A stretch of 64,000 nucleotides of DNA from the NCBI RefSeq assembly GCF_017654505.1, contig NC_054537.1:77138118-77202117 (forward strand), given 5' to 3'. Below are positions 26,448 to 38,580 of the stretch, piece by piece. A program made the translations under genes and the position numbers. How positions within the stretch are numbered: position 1 is the stretch's first letter; every line of letters starts with the position of its first letter. Source of the stretch: Polyodon spathula (Eukaryota; Chordata; Actinopteri; Acipenseriformes; Polyodontidae). The notes beneath the pieces are model-generated. The model made no database searches. It was not told where the DNA came from and saw only the letters and a program-made list of their open reading frames with translations.

Positions 26448-26483
26448 CCTTATCACTGTGTGTGGGTGCGGTGCTCAGCAGAC
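26448..26483 (-). promoter_or_regulatory. COL14A1: COL14A1 5' UTR within the first coding exon
   Basis: This 36-nt untranslated leader lies between the acceptor CTTTTCAG and the ATG at 26447. It contains no upstream ATG. The good acceptor implies at least one non-coding exon upstream; the best candidate is near 28.3-28.5 kb. Confidence 0.6.
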
Positions 26484-26984
26484 CTGAAAAGATACAGCAT
26501 GTACTGTTTAAACAGCTATTTCAATCCATTTTGCAAGGTGTCTGGCATTCAGTAAAGTGGTGATTAGACAGTGAAATGGTCTAATATTGGAACAGCTTCA
26601 CATTGTCTCTAAATGGAAAGGGACAAAGAAAAATATGTCTTAATGGTTAGCTGGTCTTGATAACTAGTGGAGGAAATTGATTGAAGACCCCGTTTTGGAA
26701 CACTCTGGGACAGATGAATCTAGTAACCCAGAGACTGTTTGAAAGGTTCAATGATATGCCATAATTTGAAATATTAGGTTTTGGGGTTTTTTTCTATCAC
26801 AAAAACTCTTTGCAACTTGCACTGTGATAAACCTGCCTATAACTGTAAACTGGATGGAACACTTTCCTCAGACCACTGAACCGCTGGGGTGACATTTTAA
26901 ACACTTTTAATTGATATCAACATGCTCTTGGCCTTTTAATTGTGAAAGTAGCAGTACATTTCTTTTCTTTTTTTTTACCTTTTA

Positions 26985-26985
<1 letters not shown>

Positions 26986-27054
<69 letters not shown>

Positions 27055-27055
27055 T
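26986..27055. repeat. (AAT)n microsatellite
   Basis: About 23 AAT units, with a T-rich stretch just before, in the intron of the COL14A1 5' UTR. Confidence 0.95.
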
Positions 27056-28027
27056 ATGGGTGGTTGTATCCAAGTTACAGAACATAAATTAACTTTTATA
27101 ATTGTGTTATTTCTGTTTTTTAAACATTTGGTTTCTTTAAACTTGAACAAAATCATTTTAATTTATTTAAATGTAAATTTCGGTGATGGTAAAGAAAGTT
27201 AACTAATCAGTAGAAGAGAATAACAATTGACTGTCGGGCTTTAGTTTGACGATTAAAAAAAAAAAAAAAAAGTTTACATGTTACAAAGCATTTTCCTCAC
27301 CTGTTTGTCGCTTAATGTTTATTTTTAAATATGTCTGCAGCGCAGTCCAGGGAGGTATACTTATACAGTAAAATGCCTTCTTGAAAGAGCAGTTCACGTG
27401 TAAATTCCTGAAACATCTAGCTGCATACCAAATTTGGATAAAGGTAGTCTTAATAGTTGACCATGGTACGTGTAAAACTTATAGGAACAATTATTTTCAG
27501 ACGGTGATTTTAATCAACAGATCAAATAAAGCATTCATTTATATTTACATAGCACAGGCAAAACAATAATTTGAAGTACGCTATTTGTCTTTATAGTAAC
27601 TTTTTTCTTTTCTTTTTAAACTCCGCACTAGGTTAATTAACATATTAAATTTAGCATATTTATAATTTAGATACGCTGTTTATTAACAGTTCAGTTTCCA
27701 GTAAAAGTTTTTGTTTTATAAACATTTATACACATACTGTTTTGCATTCTTATTATTGCGGTCATGTACAGACTTGACTTTGGCCAAGAAACAATGCTTG
27801 TAATTTAAAAGTAAATCTCCGCAATTACTAGCCTGAAACCTAAAGCGTTTTGAAATAATTTGTTTGAGCTACTGTCACAGAGGGGTTTTTTGCTCAGCCA
27901 AAAACATTATTCTGCACTACTTAACATCATTTAAAAGTTATTGATACAATTGGTCTTCATGAGGCGGGAGACTGGTGCCAGTAGGAATACCATTGTACAC
28001 ATTTTGTCTATGTATTATATATTTCCC

Positions 28028-28143
<116 letters not shown>

Positions 28144-28299
28144 TAAAACGCATGCACAAAAATATAATGGCAGGAATCATTTTTAGAATGTCTCAGAATC
28201 TTACTCTGTGAAGTTGCACACTTTGGCCAAATGTAAGAAAACTGATCCAAACAATTGTGCTAGCTAACTAATAAACACAAATACCATAAAGAATCATAC

Positions 28300-28520
28300 C
28301 TTTCGTATCATGTGTATTGTTTTCTATTTTCTCCAGAGAATCCCGGAAGCGACTGACTGCCAGTGCCTTTCTGGTCTTTCTCACACTCTCCCTTGTCTCC
28401 CTCTCGCTCAATCCCTACTTCAGCTGAATGCTGAATGTGGGTGTTTCTCGAATCTTTTTCAACCCTTCCCTCCGGCTACTCATTCCCTCACCTCGTTTAA
28501 TTTGATGAGCAAAGAGAGAA
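28300..28520 (-). promoter_or_regulatory. COL14A1: Candidate non-coding first exon and core promoter of COL14A1
   Basis: On the minus strand this is a repeat-free, purine-rich stretch (GAGCGAGAGGGAGACAAGGG). It ends in a plausible donor, GAAAG|GTATGA, at 28300/28299. A CCAAT-box core lies just upstream at about 28,542 (ATTGG on the gene strand), and no TATA box is obvious. The position, 1.8 kb upstream of the coding exon's acceptor, suits the 5' UTR exon that the acceptor at 26,483 requires. No transcript was available, so the exact start and the donor are inference. Confidence 0.35.
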
Positions 28521-31500
28521 GAAAAAAAAGTAACCAGGCAGCCAATAACTGATCAAGATTTTAACACAGAATGCCCTGGAGGCAGAGGTTACACTTTCCA
28601 CAACTATTATACAAACTGAGTTCTTTATGGACACCTTGAGCAGGGTCATGAACATTTTTTTCATTTTTTCTCTTCAAGATAACTTCCTATCTTATATATA
28701 GAATTATTTGTGCTGTACAGTTGTGTTTCATTCCTAATTAAAACCGTTAAACAAAATGTAACAGTACAGCCGTGTCGTTTTTTTCCAGTAAATGTTTAAA
28801 CAGAACAAATAATGTAAATGGGCAAACAAAAGCAGGCTGTATGGTCCAGCGCTTAAAGAAGCCGACCTTGGAACCAGGTGGTCCCTGGTTCAAATCCCCG
28901 CTCAGCCACCGAGTCACTGTGTGGCCCCCAATCCCTTGTGTTTCATTTTTCGGGTGAGACGTTCTTGTAAGTGACCCTGCAGCTGATGTATAGTTTACAC
29001 ACCCTAGTCTCATATCTTGTAAAGCTCGGTGATGGTGGTCCATTATGAAAAGCACTACATACAGATTATTATAAAAAGGTTACCGTACCTGCATATTTGA
29101 ATGACAAACATGAATACTAAGAAGTCGATGCCCTCTTTAAAAACAAAAATAACTTATTTTACCACAATAAAGATACAAAAAAATCGATGCTCCAGGCAGT
29201 AGATTTATTAACAATTTTGTTTCTGTATAGCCCATTATTATTTTGCAGACATATTGGATCAAATATGAAAGCCTGATGTTAAAGTAAATAAACAGAGCCA
29301 TAATTAAAATAAGATTATAATTTATATCCAACAATGAATTCACAGAACCCATGCATTGTGGAGTACAAACTAAAATAATATACAGGCAAAAATGATAATT
29401 CAATTGTAATATACTGGATATTAGTTATGTTTAGTGGATACAATCATGCCAGTAATCTAATTTTCTGTTACATGCTTTCATCTTGTGTTTTTTTCCAAAG
29501 GATATAATGAACCTCAAGACATCTGTTCTGAAAACGTTTTTAAAAAGCACTAAATGTGACCACAGGAGGGAGACTGAAGCTCCATGACGCTTTTGTGACT
29601 TGTAAACATACAGATTATTAAATGACATAGTGTCTATTTAAAAACAAATAAGCTGTTTGTTTGGACCACTGATAAGTAAAAAACATATTGCTGTTTATTA
29701 AATTGATCTCAGAGATATCCTGTCCCATTTTCTGGGTGGCTATATATTGGTATAACCTTCATAACTTGAAAAGATACAAGCAAAAGGCACCTGCCTGTGA
29801 GAGGTGTATGTTTTAAGAACTATACTGTTTTAACACCATACGGTTACCCTAAGCTCTCCCATTCGTCCTATACCTGCTTAATATAACAATTAATTACTGG
29901 CAACATTCTCATCTGCAGGCAGTATTAATGGTTTTAGTAAATTGTTTCAAATCCTCTGTTAATAATATAGATTGTAATGATTAAGGATCAAACTCAGTTG
30001 TCCTGATTCATAAACCAAGACATCATATTTTATGTTAAAAAGTCAGCAGAGAGTGCTGACATGAAATTTAGGTTCCTTTTCAATCCAGTCAGTTACCAGA
30101 GAGAGGTCAATACAAGTCATATTGAAACTTGTGTTTCTGTTTGCATTTTAGTTACTTATGTACAGGCATGACATTCTAAAGTCCACCAGAATATATACAA
30201 TTCTTATTGGAAGGTGTGCAAGGTTCGATGAGAATATTTTAAAAAGGAATGTTTGCCACATTAGTGCCTACAGGTAAAATGAATGGGTTTTGCCATGGTG
30301 TTGTTTTGGTTTTACAGTGTTGGAACTAAATAACTCTGATCAAAATTGACTTGTTATATGAAAAATTGTACTTTTGGAACTAGTAACTTAATTGCTCCGA
30401 ATGTCCTTAATAACCAAATATCATGCGTATGATGAGTGATTTCTATATTTTGTGCTTGGCAACAATAATTTACCACCAAGTCTCAATCAAAATGACTCTG
30501 TTGGGTGCATTCTTGTATCTCAAATACCTTTTTTTTGCATTTTATCTTTTGTAAAACTGTAATTCAAGTAGACAAATGTTTTGACTAATGCCTTAATCAG
30601 TCATAACACTGATGGAACATATTACCTGAACAGTGTGTTGGCTATAATTATAGTTTTGCCTCAGTGGTTAAGTGTTTAGAGTTATAGGTTTTTTTTACTT
30701 GTTACCTTTGTCCTTCTCTCCAGTCACAAGCAGTCACACCACAATTTGACCAAAATCCTTTTCAAATACAAAAATGTGCTTGATGCCTCTTTCTCACAAC
30801 GATATTCACTCTGTTTTTAATTTGTTTATCTGTAAAACTTGTGTGGTTATTTAGAACATGCAGGAGGGTTTAAACATATGTAAAACTGCATTGCCCAGTT
30901 TCACTCACAATGAGCGAGACAGCTGATTATATCTTGTTTTTTGCTTTTGTATCCAAGGCTCCACAATGTACTGGTGTTTCACCTGGAGCAGTCTCAAAAG
31001 TGATGACTGTGGACAATGTGGACAATTTGGGAGAACAGGCTTTGCTGAAGATTTCCACACCTAACTTCCCAGAAAGAATCAGAGGCAGCAATCATTGAGG
31101 AATGATAACATATCCTTCCAGAACACATTCCACCCTTTGTAGACCTGACAGGTCAATAAGGTGCTGTTCTTGCTGCCATGGCTGTCCATCCACCTTATTG
31201 GACAGTATTTTGTACAACTGTCTGTGTTAGCTGTTTCCTCCAGCACAGAAGTCTAACTGGACGTTGCTCGGTCATCAAATTAAATAAAAGTAATAAAACT
31301 AAATAAACAAAAAGCACACTAAACCAAGCATGTAACTCATTTTATAGTCAGCAGATATTTTTATTAAAATGCAGCCTTTTAAAAGTAATAGACAACCTCC
31401 GCCTACATCATCTTGTGATACTTCATTCATCGTCAAAAGTTTTTTTTTTTTTTTCTAGCATTACTGTACCTTATGATACCGCGTATCTTGATGCTGCCAT

Positions 31501-32940
31501 TGTAAATTCATTCTGGTGGGTTGCCTACAGAAAATGATAAATCCTAGCTAGCAACCATATACCATACCTATTTTCTCCAATCACTCAGATTACAAAATCT
31601 TAAAATCTTAAAAAACAACCAGACATTCAAATAATTGAGCTCAACAACTGGCTAGCCTGGACAGGAAATGTGAAAATCTGGATGTCTTTAGTGCCAACCC
31701 CAGGGAACCTCAAAGAAATGTCAGGGTTTATATAAAATAATAATCTACAAAATAAATTATTTCTTTAATTATTTACGGCACAAGTTACAGTATGTCTATG
31801 AATGGTAATTAAATTAATTGAATTAACAAATGTCCACTTGTCTAATACAACATCTTCTAAAATCTTGTTAAGATTTACTAAGCAATAAAACTATTATCTA
31901 CTTAACACAAATGGAAATAGAAATCGCTTGCTGGTAGCATTTGTTAGAATGTGCCCATAACAGGGTTTTAAAGGTGTGCTTGCCCTGGCCTGCCTTAAAT
32001 AAAGTGTCAGCCCATTCCTTGAATAGTCGGCTTCCTGAACAAATAACAGAGATGTTTCTTAACAGATGTTAGACCATGATTTAAAAGTGATCTGTGTTTT
32101 GGTTTAATATCTGCGTTTAGTTTTCAATTATTACATGTCTTTGTTTATTTAATTTAATACTTTGTCCAAAAATCATGTTGTTAATTCTGTCAGGTTATTA
32201 AAGATGGCTGAATATTGTACCACAATGGTTATGGTTTTTGTGCCAAGGAAACTACATTATGAGGTTCTGTAAATAAAGCAGCAATATGAACTCTTAGTAA
32301 AATAGACAATGCAAGTATCTTATTAATCAGTTTTTCACCCAGATGAACCATTTCATTTTTGAGTCCTTACTCAATACCTAACAATCCTGTTCAAACATAT
32401 ACAACAGCATACCCTGCTTTTGAGTTTGTTCCCAATAGCAATATTTTTACAAGACCTGAGGCTGACAGACTACTAAATGTTAGATAACATTCCAACTGGA
32501 ACAAACCCTAAAGGCCAAAGTTAATTCACCCAAATTAGACTTCCAGTTAAACATTTTAAACTCTCTACCCTGATATCAGTTTGAAGATGGTCATATCCAC
32601 TTCTCAGCCTAAATCAAAACTTTGTAATAGTTGAATCGTTCATTTATGGTCAACTTTCGCTGTTTAGCTATCACAATGTATTTTGTTCTCTAATTTATGA
32701 AGATTTATGTGCTGTCTTCTTAGTCCTAATAGTGTTTTCCTGTTGTGAAACTGTACCATACTCTTAAATTCTTATTGCATGTCTTGGTTTCTTAAATGTC
32801 TTATTGCATGTCCCTTGCATGGTCTGACCCTGCAACACCTTGTGACCCAGAGGTGAGTTTTCTTTTAATGTCACCAAGCCAAAAATGAGAACTCCTATTA
32901 CTTTATTCAACCATGCTTCCAATGAAGCCTTTTGTGCCAT
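28521..32940. other. Intergenic stretch upstream of COL14A1
   Basis: Apart from one SINE (28.83-29.08 kb) and a T run (31,440-31,454), this 4.4 kb is AT-rich and lacks any recognisable gene. A 62-codon frame at 30,910-31,098 has a rather non-random look but no family I recognise; it is listed among rejected items. Confidence 0.7.
28833..29075 (+). repeat. tRNA-derived SINE
   Basis: An RNA polymerase III promoter pair is visible: an A box in GTATGGTCCAGCGCTTAAAG and a B box in CCTGGTTCAAATCCCC, about 35 bp apart. The tRNA-unrelated body follows (ACCGAGTCACTGTGTGGCCC, then TCGGGTGAGACG and TGACCCTGCAGCTGATG, then ACACACCCTAGTCTC), ending at AAAAGCACTACAT. This body is a fish SINE type that I associate with sturgeon sequences. 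It lies only about 300 bp upstream of the proposed COL14A1 promoter, in opposite orientation to the gene. Confidence 0.85.
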
Positions 32941-33799
32941 AATCACTCCATGGGGCAGGAGTCAGGCTACCTGTAGAGATGTCGCCTGACTTCTCGGAGA
33001 GCTGCCCACCATTGGGACCAAACCCTCAGCATGACATGCTCCGAGTCGTGGTGAGGTCACCGCTGCAGATTATGAGAGGGCTGCATTATGATGCTGCTAA
33101 TTCCAAGGGCTGGGTGCTCAGCACCCTCAAGGACATATAGTTAGTAACGATTGAAAACATATAGAAGGGGGTCCCCGCCGTTTAGGGGACCAGACACACA
33201 GGGGAGATCCCCTGCACATAATTAGAGGCTTGAGAACCTGAAAGGAAGAAAGAAAGTGGACTCTGGCGTGTTGAGAGCTGTGCTCGATGAGGTGAATTAT
33301 AGACTTCCAAAGCTGGGGCGGAGATGTATCGCCAGAGAGCCTGAAACGAGATTGCTTCGAGTTACGAAGGGAGAGCTTCTTCTGCGATGTTAGCTAGAAT
33401 AAGTTTAGAACTTTGGCTTGTGAGGGGAGTGAAAGCGCATTAGATGCTAAAGGTTGGGTTTGGCCAGGGGTCCCCTCTGACTCACTGAGAGAATCTCCCT
33501 CAGTACATAAAGGAAGTGTAGCTTGCACAAAGGTCTTGGAAGTGTGACTCACTAACCCCCCAGAGGATGGACCTCCGGCTCCCTGCTAAAGATTCCCATA
33601 AGTGCAGACAAACAAAAGAACCACCAATGCATATAAAAACAAAAAAAGAAATAAATCATTTAACACAACAAAGAAGGTTACTAACTACGTGAAGACGCTC
33701 CGCTGAGTGGAAAGGAAAAAAAACAAACATTCTTTTTAGGGGGAAAAACTTTGGTGGTCCCAGCAGTAAGGTCGTCCTCACTCCAGACATACTAGCAAT

Positions 33800-34156
33800 A
33801 GACTGTTGTGCAGAAGATATAGATGTGGAAGAACATATTTTTAATTAGATGCTGGTTAATCTTTGCTCTTCTGAGGAGTATAGAATTGCAGGGGAAGTCC
33901 TGCTCTGGAAACCAACGTGGGCAGATGGGATGTGAACCAGTGTCTGGATATAACAGTCTGGCTTGAATCTATGAACAGGGGGTCAGAATTTGAAATAGGT
34001 TTGAGTTCTGTGATATATTTCTGCATGGAAGCATATGGTCATAGAGGAGAGTCCATTTTTGATAGCTGAAAGAATTGATCTTGCCGGAGCTGATTAGAAA
34101 TGCGCAGGAAGAAGATAAAGTGGAAATCTAAGATGAGCGTGAGTTTAGACAAACCA
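33800..34156 (-). pseudogene. Tyrosine-recombinase C-terminal remnant (tentative)
   Basis: The minus-strand frame at about 33,850-33,985 reads SDPLFIDSSQTVISRHWFTS and HLPTLVSRAGLPLQFYTPQ. This resembles the segment just before the HSFRIG motif of DIRS recombinases, the enzyme that integrates these elements as circles. The HxxR motif itself and the catalytic tyrosine are not readable; the frame ends in stops. It lies on the far side of the second 766-bp repeat from the RT. The match is by eye and moderate. Confidence 0.45.
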
Positions 34157-34922
34157 GGGCTGACCAGATCCTGGGGTTGAAGCTGTCAGAGAATGTTTCG
34201 ATACAGACAAGAGGTGATCTTCAGAGACGTCCGAATCCGAGGAACAGTTGTGCGGTAAGTACTCCATACTTAATTTGATCTTTTTCATTCTTTACACAGA
34301 AATAAATTGCTGGGGGTCTTGCAGTCCGCTTAGGTTCACAACCAAAAAGAAAAACACAAGACAGAAGTATACAGTGTTATAGGAAGTAGATTTGATTGAT
34401 GATAGGGGTCAAAGGATAGGGAGGAGCTTAGCTTCCGTCCCACGAACCACACATTAGCTTAACATCGATTGACATCCCATTTAAGATCTAACTTTAAAGT
34501 TTGTCATATAAAAAGTCTATATTTGTTAAATGTTTCTTATGGGGGGGAAATCTATATATCATTAATGTCATTTACATGTATATACCACTTAACCTTAAAA
34601 CAAAACTGGTGAGTTGTCTGGACTAAATCTATTTAATTTAAATGTATAAATCCTGACCAAATTTCAGCCACTGCAAACCCAGATTGGTGGCCCCCTTAGC
34701 TTCCTGGCACATAACATGGTAGCATTCTCCCTGTAGTTATTCAACACCCCAGTAGCATATTATATCATCAATACCAAAAGACAGAAAATGACAATTGGAA
34801 AAAAAAAACATTTATCACACTTTCTGACAATTAAGACAATAATCTGTTTTCTTTTGGATTTTGATATATTAATAAACAGTTTAAATGTTACAGACAGTTT
34901 CCAAATAGACACAGTCTTCTAG
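34157..34922 (-). repeat. 766-bp direct repeat, left copy (second 5' end of DIRS element)
   Basis: This is the second copy of the leader plus 37 gag codons (ATG at 34267). Its upper edge abuts the end of the RNase H region, whose reading frame stops in the shared TAG. Its lower edge departs exactly after codon 37 and reaches a stop within four codons, then joins the recombinase-like remnant. It therefore looks like the 5' end of a second, internally deleted element copy fused in tandem to the first. Confidence 0.95.
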
Positions 34923-36430
34923 AAGCAGTCAAAAATTAGTTGGTTGAACAGGGGTGTCACTGCTGGAGTTGGCAGAGCTATAGGTACCAGCCTGTGAAAT
35001 CTGGAAATCTGGAAATAAGAACGAGCATCAGCTGCATTATTATAAATGCCCGGTAAATGCAACGCTTGATTTAGAAAATTATTTGATACTGAAATCCATA
35101 TTAACCGCCGCAGCAATTGCATAATAAGAGGGGAACTGGAACAGCCTTTATTGATAATATGAACTGTAAATTTGTTATCACAAAAGAAAAGTATTGATTT
35201 CTTTGGTCAAAGATGATCCCATAAATGTGCTGCTCCGATTACTGGGTAAATTTCGAGAAAAGCTGTGGATTTTAAACGTGGTAATGGCTTTTCGATTTCT
35301 AGTGGCCATGCACTAGAAAACCATTGATTATTTAAAAAACCTTTGAATCCCTTAAATGAAGCGTCCGTAAATAAAGCCAGATCGTGCAGTGCTGAAATGA
35401 AATCTTCATAGAATATAGAGGCCGTTCCAGTGCTGTATGAGAGCTGACCACACTTTAATGTCTTTTCTAGCTTCTGATGAAATATTGATGTAGGAGTTAA
35501 AGTGTTTTGCTGTTGATGAAAGAGTAAGTAATGAAGGTATAAATATCTGACCTTGAGGGATAATGCGAATTGCAGAATTAAAATGTCCCAGCAATAAGAG
35601 CAGTGCTGATTGTTTCATTGATCTGAAATTTCTGGATAAGGGAAGGCTGACTTTGAACTTTTCTGTGTCCAGTGTGATTCCTAGAAATTCCAGTGAATGA
35701 ATGGGGTGATTGTTTTTTCTTCTGAAAACGGGACATCAACCTCTGAAAATAAACTTTTAAGATTGGTGATCGTTTCTGCTGGTGGATCTGAGGAAGGAGA
35801 GATCAAGAAAAAATCATCGTGTAGGTGGAACAGAAATGGAACTTGATATTAATTGAGAAGTATCCAGTATAAAGCCTCTGAGAGAGTATCAAATACTTTG
35901 GGGCTGCTGCGGCAGCCAAAAGTTAACTATGTAGAAAAATAAAATTTTTCTGCCCAGCATATGCCGAACAGGTGATGAAGAGAAGAATGGTCTGGCATTA
36001 CTTTAAATGCAGCTGATATATCTGCTTTTGCTAACCAGGAACCACGGCCTGCTAATTTAATTGAACGAATTGCATCTGAGATGGTAGTGTACTGTAGAGA
36101 ACATTGATCCTGTTGATCCCTGTGGTACTGACAAGTCAATGATGAGACGCTTGCGATGCTGATAGTATTAATCCTGTAGATTGGAAACAAAGGAGCTGGA
36201 AACGGGCCGGCCATAAAACCTTTTTTAACCTCTTTTTGGATAAGAGACTGTACTGTCTTGGGTTCTTCAATAGCAGAATGGATTCTCTAGTCCGTCAATT
36301 AAATAGTTGACAAAGATCTTGTCTGTTTGAGTCAGAAGTTTATGTTTTAAATTGGGTATATTTATGGAAGTGGAAGCTGTGTTGAAGTAAGTCACTTTGG
36401 AGCTACTGGGCAGATGGCTTTGGAATGTGC
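34920..36430 (-). pseudogene. DIRS reverse transcriptase and RNase H, frameshifted
   Basis: In minus-strand order: TDKIFVNYLIDGLENPF (36,270-36,340), the DIRS RT N-terminal motif; KEVKKGFMAGPFPAPLFPIY and SIKLAGRGSWLAKADISAAF, the latter holding the first RT catalytic aspartate, then HHLFGICWAEKFYF (35,930-36,230); the connection peptide LLGHFNSAIRIIPQG and DIKVWSALIQHWNG (35,410-35,600); and the RNase H end LHLPGIYNNAADARSYFQIS at 34,990-35,060. The YxDD block is not intact in any frame I can read. Frameshifts near 35,900 and 35,400 and stop codons make it non-functional. Confidence 0.8.
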
Positions 36431-38580
36431 ATCCCTGCAGAAACTGCACATGTGGATATTTTTGCACTGCCTGAATGAGCATATACTGGTGTTAAAATTA
36501 TTATAGATTTGCCTTCCTCCTGGATGTCTGATTTTTTGTCCAAATTTATCTACCCTTGTGGATTGCTAGGGTGGGGCTGAAGAATGGATGCAGTTAGGGA
36601 GATTCTGTTTGAAAAGCGGGGAGGAGTGATGCAGACTGCTGATCTGGAAGTTGATGCTACATAGCATTTGGGCAGAGAGAGGTTGAGTGGCCGGTGAAAC
36701 TGTAGACTCTTCATACATTGGCTCTGAGGCCTCTGAAAATCCTGTTGAATAGGTCTAGATCAGGATGTGCCCAAACGATAATGTGATTATCTGTTGCCAA
36801 AACAGCTGTTGCTTTTGCTGAAAATGATTTTTAATAATCAAATAGCGAAGGCAAGCAAATTCAGCCAGGGTCAGGTTTTTCAGTAATCTGGGGTCTCTGG
36901 ATTTCAGCGTGACTGATACATTTCTGCAGTCATGGCTGTAACTAGCTATGAGGACACGAAGGTCGTTTTTTTTTTTTTTTTTTTGCATCACCAATGATGA
37001 TACTCGTGTAAAAAATTCTGGTAAAGTTCATTTTCTCTGTTTATTTGATGTGTAATTGTGACAAAGTGCCCGTCCCTGTGTATATTATCTGTTATTTGTT
37101 GCGTGTGGTGTGTTTAAATGTTGGTCTATAGACACTGGTACACAGGATATGAACGGGTCTGTGTAACACGAGTGTTTAAAATGTATATGTGTATTTAGGC
37201 ATGAGGATTGCACAGCACTTCATGTGCAAGTAAAAAGTAGTAATATGTGAGCACGGGGAATTGCGCTTTATTATTTCACATGCAGTTGTACCGAGACTCC
37301 AACTGAATGATTGATTAGCAGTCGAGTCTTGGTACAGCTGCATAAAAGCAGCATGTTTTCACCCACTCAGGGTTGGGTGTTCAGTGAGTGGAGAATGGGA
37401 TAGGAGACGGAGGTAATAGTGAATAATTGTGCGAATAATATTTAAAATATCTACTCACCGTGTTTTGTTTGTTAGTCCATTGTTTGTTTTGTTTGTCTAT
37501 TTATTTTGGCGAATGTGCCATGTCCTGTTTTTGTATTGTTACAGCCGTTTATTTTCTGTTCTGTTTATTAAATGCTGAGCGAAAACATTCGCTCAGCTCC
37601 ACCAAACCACACCTCTCTGTCATTCATTCCTTTTCCTGGTTCTGACGCCGCCCACTTCGGCCATCTCTGTGACAGTAACATAGATTTGGAGGTTGAATGG
37701 TCAATATGTTTGACCTCAGCGCAGAATGTCAACAGAATGTTACAATGCTGTCTGGTCCAGAAATTCAGATGTAGCCATCAATAGAGAAACAGAGTAACGT
37801 CTTTACCTTCAATTATGCCTCACCGAATCTGTGGGGATATTGAGTGATGATGGGCAGTAGTTGTGGAGGCGGAACCATATGCTGTGGCAGTTGCAAGATT
37901 GTAGATCAGAGGCTCGACTGTAGGGACCGGGGTTGGTATCAAACTGGAAGTGACTGTAACTACAGTAGAAGCGGGTGAGTTTACTGCAGGAATGTAGGAA
38001 AACACTGCAACTGCAGAACCTTGCTTCTCTTGCTCGATATTGGACACCCATTTATCCAAACTGCTGATTTTGCTACTGACTGAGAATAAGGTATCTGGAG
38101 TGGTTGCCTGCTGGCCTGTTGAAGTGGTGGCTGTCTGCTGTTTGACCTGGGCCGCTGAACAGCCGAGCGCAACTGGAGTGTTTTTTAGGTGGAAAAATTG
38201 GTTCTGCCGAGATGGAATTACAATAGAATATAAAAAGGGATTCCCGATTGTTCCTTGCTGTAATCTCACTGATGTTTTTGAGGAGGGTCTTTATGAGTTT
38301 GTTAAGAGTCCAGTCCTTAAAGTATAGTCGCTCTGGAGGTGTATCTTTGGCCAGTAGCCGTTTCAATCGACAGGGCTTGACTCCTTGGACAGTGGGTAGT
38401 GGTATGATGTCCTGCTCGGGAGGCACCTGCTCAGATGTTACTGAGAAATGTGATAGAGAAAAGAGCGGTGGGCTGACCAGATCCTGGGGTTGAAGCTGTC
38501 AGAGAATGTTCCGATACAGACAAGAGGTGATCTTCAGAGACGTCCGAATCCGAGGAACAGTTGTGCGGTAAGTACTCCAT
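36430..38580 (-). pseudogene. DIRS gag-like protein, frameshifted and interrupted by an LTR
   Basis: The start is MEYLPHNCSSDSDVSEDHLL. After a frameshift near 38,430 the frame reads PPEQDIIPLPTVQGVKPC and RLYFKDWTLNKLIKTLLKNI; another shift near 38,200 opens a Ser/Thr/Gln-rich stretch down to 37,820. Beyond the inserted LTR (37057-37674) the gag core resumes with RDPRLLKNLTLAEFACLRYL at about 36,850-36,900. It ends with a cysteine-histidine cluster, CSFRQCKNIHMCSFC, near 36,430-36,490, the zinc-binding motif typical of DIRS gag. At least three frames are involved, so no intact product exists. Confidence 0.75.
37057..37674 (+). mobile_element. Solo LTR inserted in the DIRS gag region
   Basis: The 618 bp start TGTGACAAAGTGCCCGTCCC and end GGCCATCTCTGTGACA, a TG...CA pair. 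Flanking pentamers are GTAAT and GTAAC, a near-perfect 5-bp target duplication. A TATA box (GCATAAAAGCAGC, about 37,340) and an ATTAAA signal (about 37,567) place the promoter and polyadenylation region on the plus strand. There is no coding sequence, so it is a solo LTR left by recombination. I associate this sequence with sturgeon repeats, without a database check. Confidence 0.8.

Noticed and set aside
26917..27156. Frame with a long tyrosine run
   Set aside because: Translation of an AAT microsatellite, not a protein.
30910..31098. 62-codon plus-strand frame with fairly complex sequence (KAPQCTGVSPGAVSKVM)
   Set aside because: I recognise no family and see no exon signals. It may be a fragment of an old transposon, but I cannot support a feature.
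32764..32946. 60-codon minus-strand frame beside the DIRS region
   Set aside because: Considered as a further piece of recombinase, but no conserved motif is visible.
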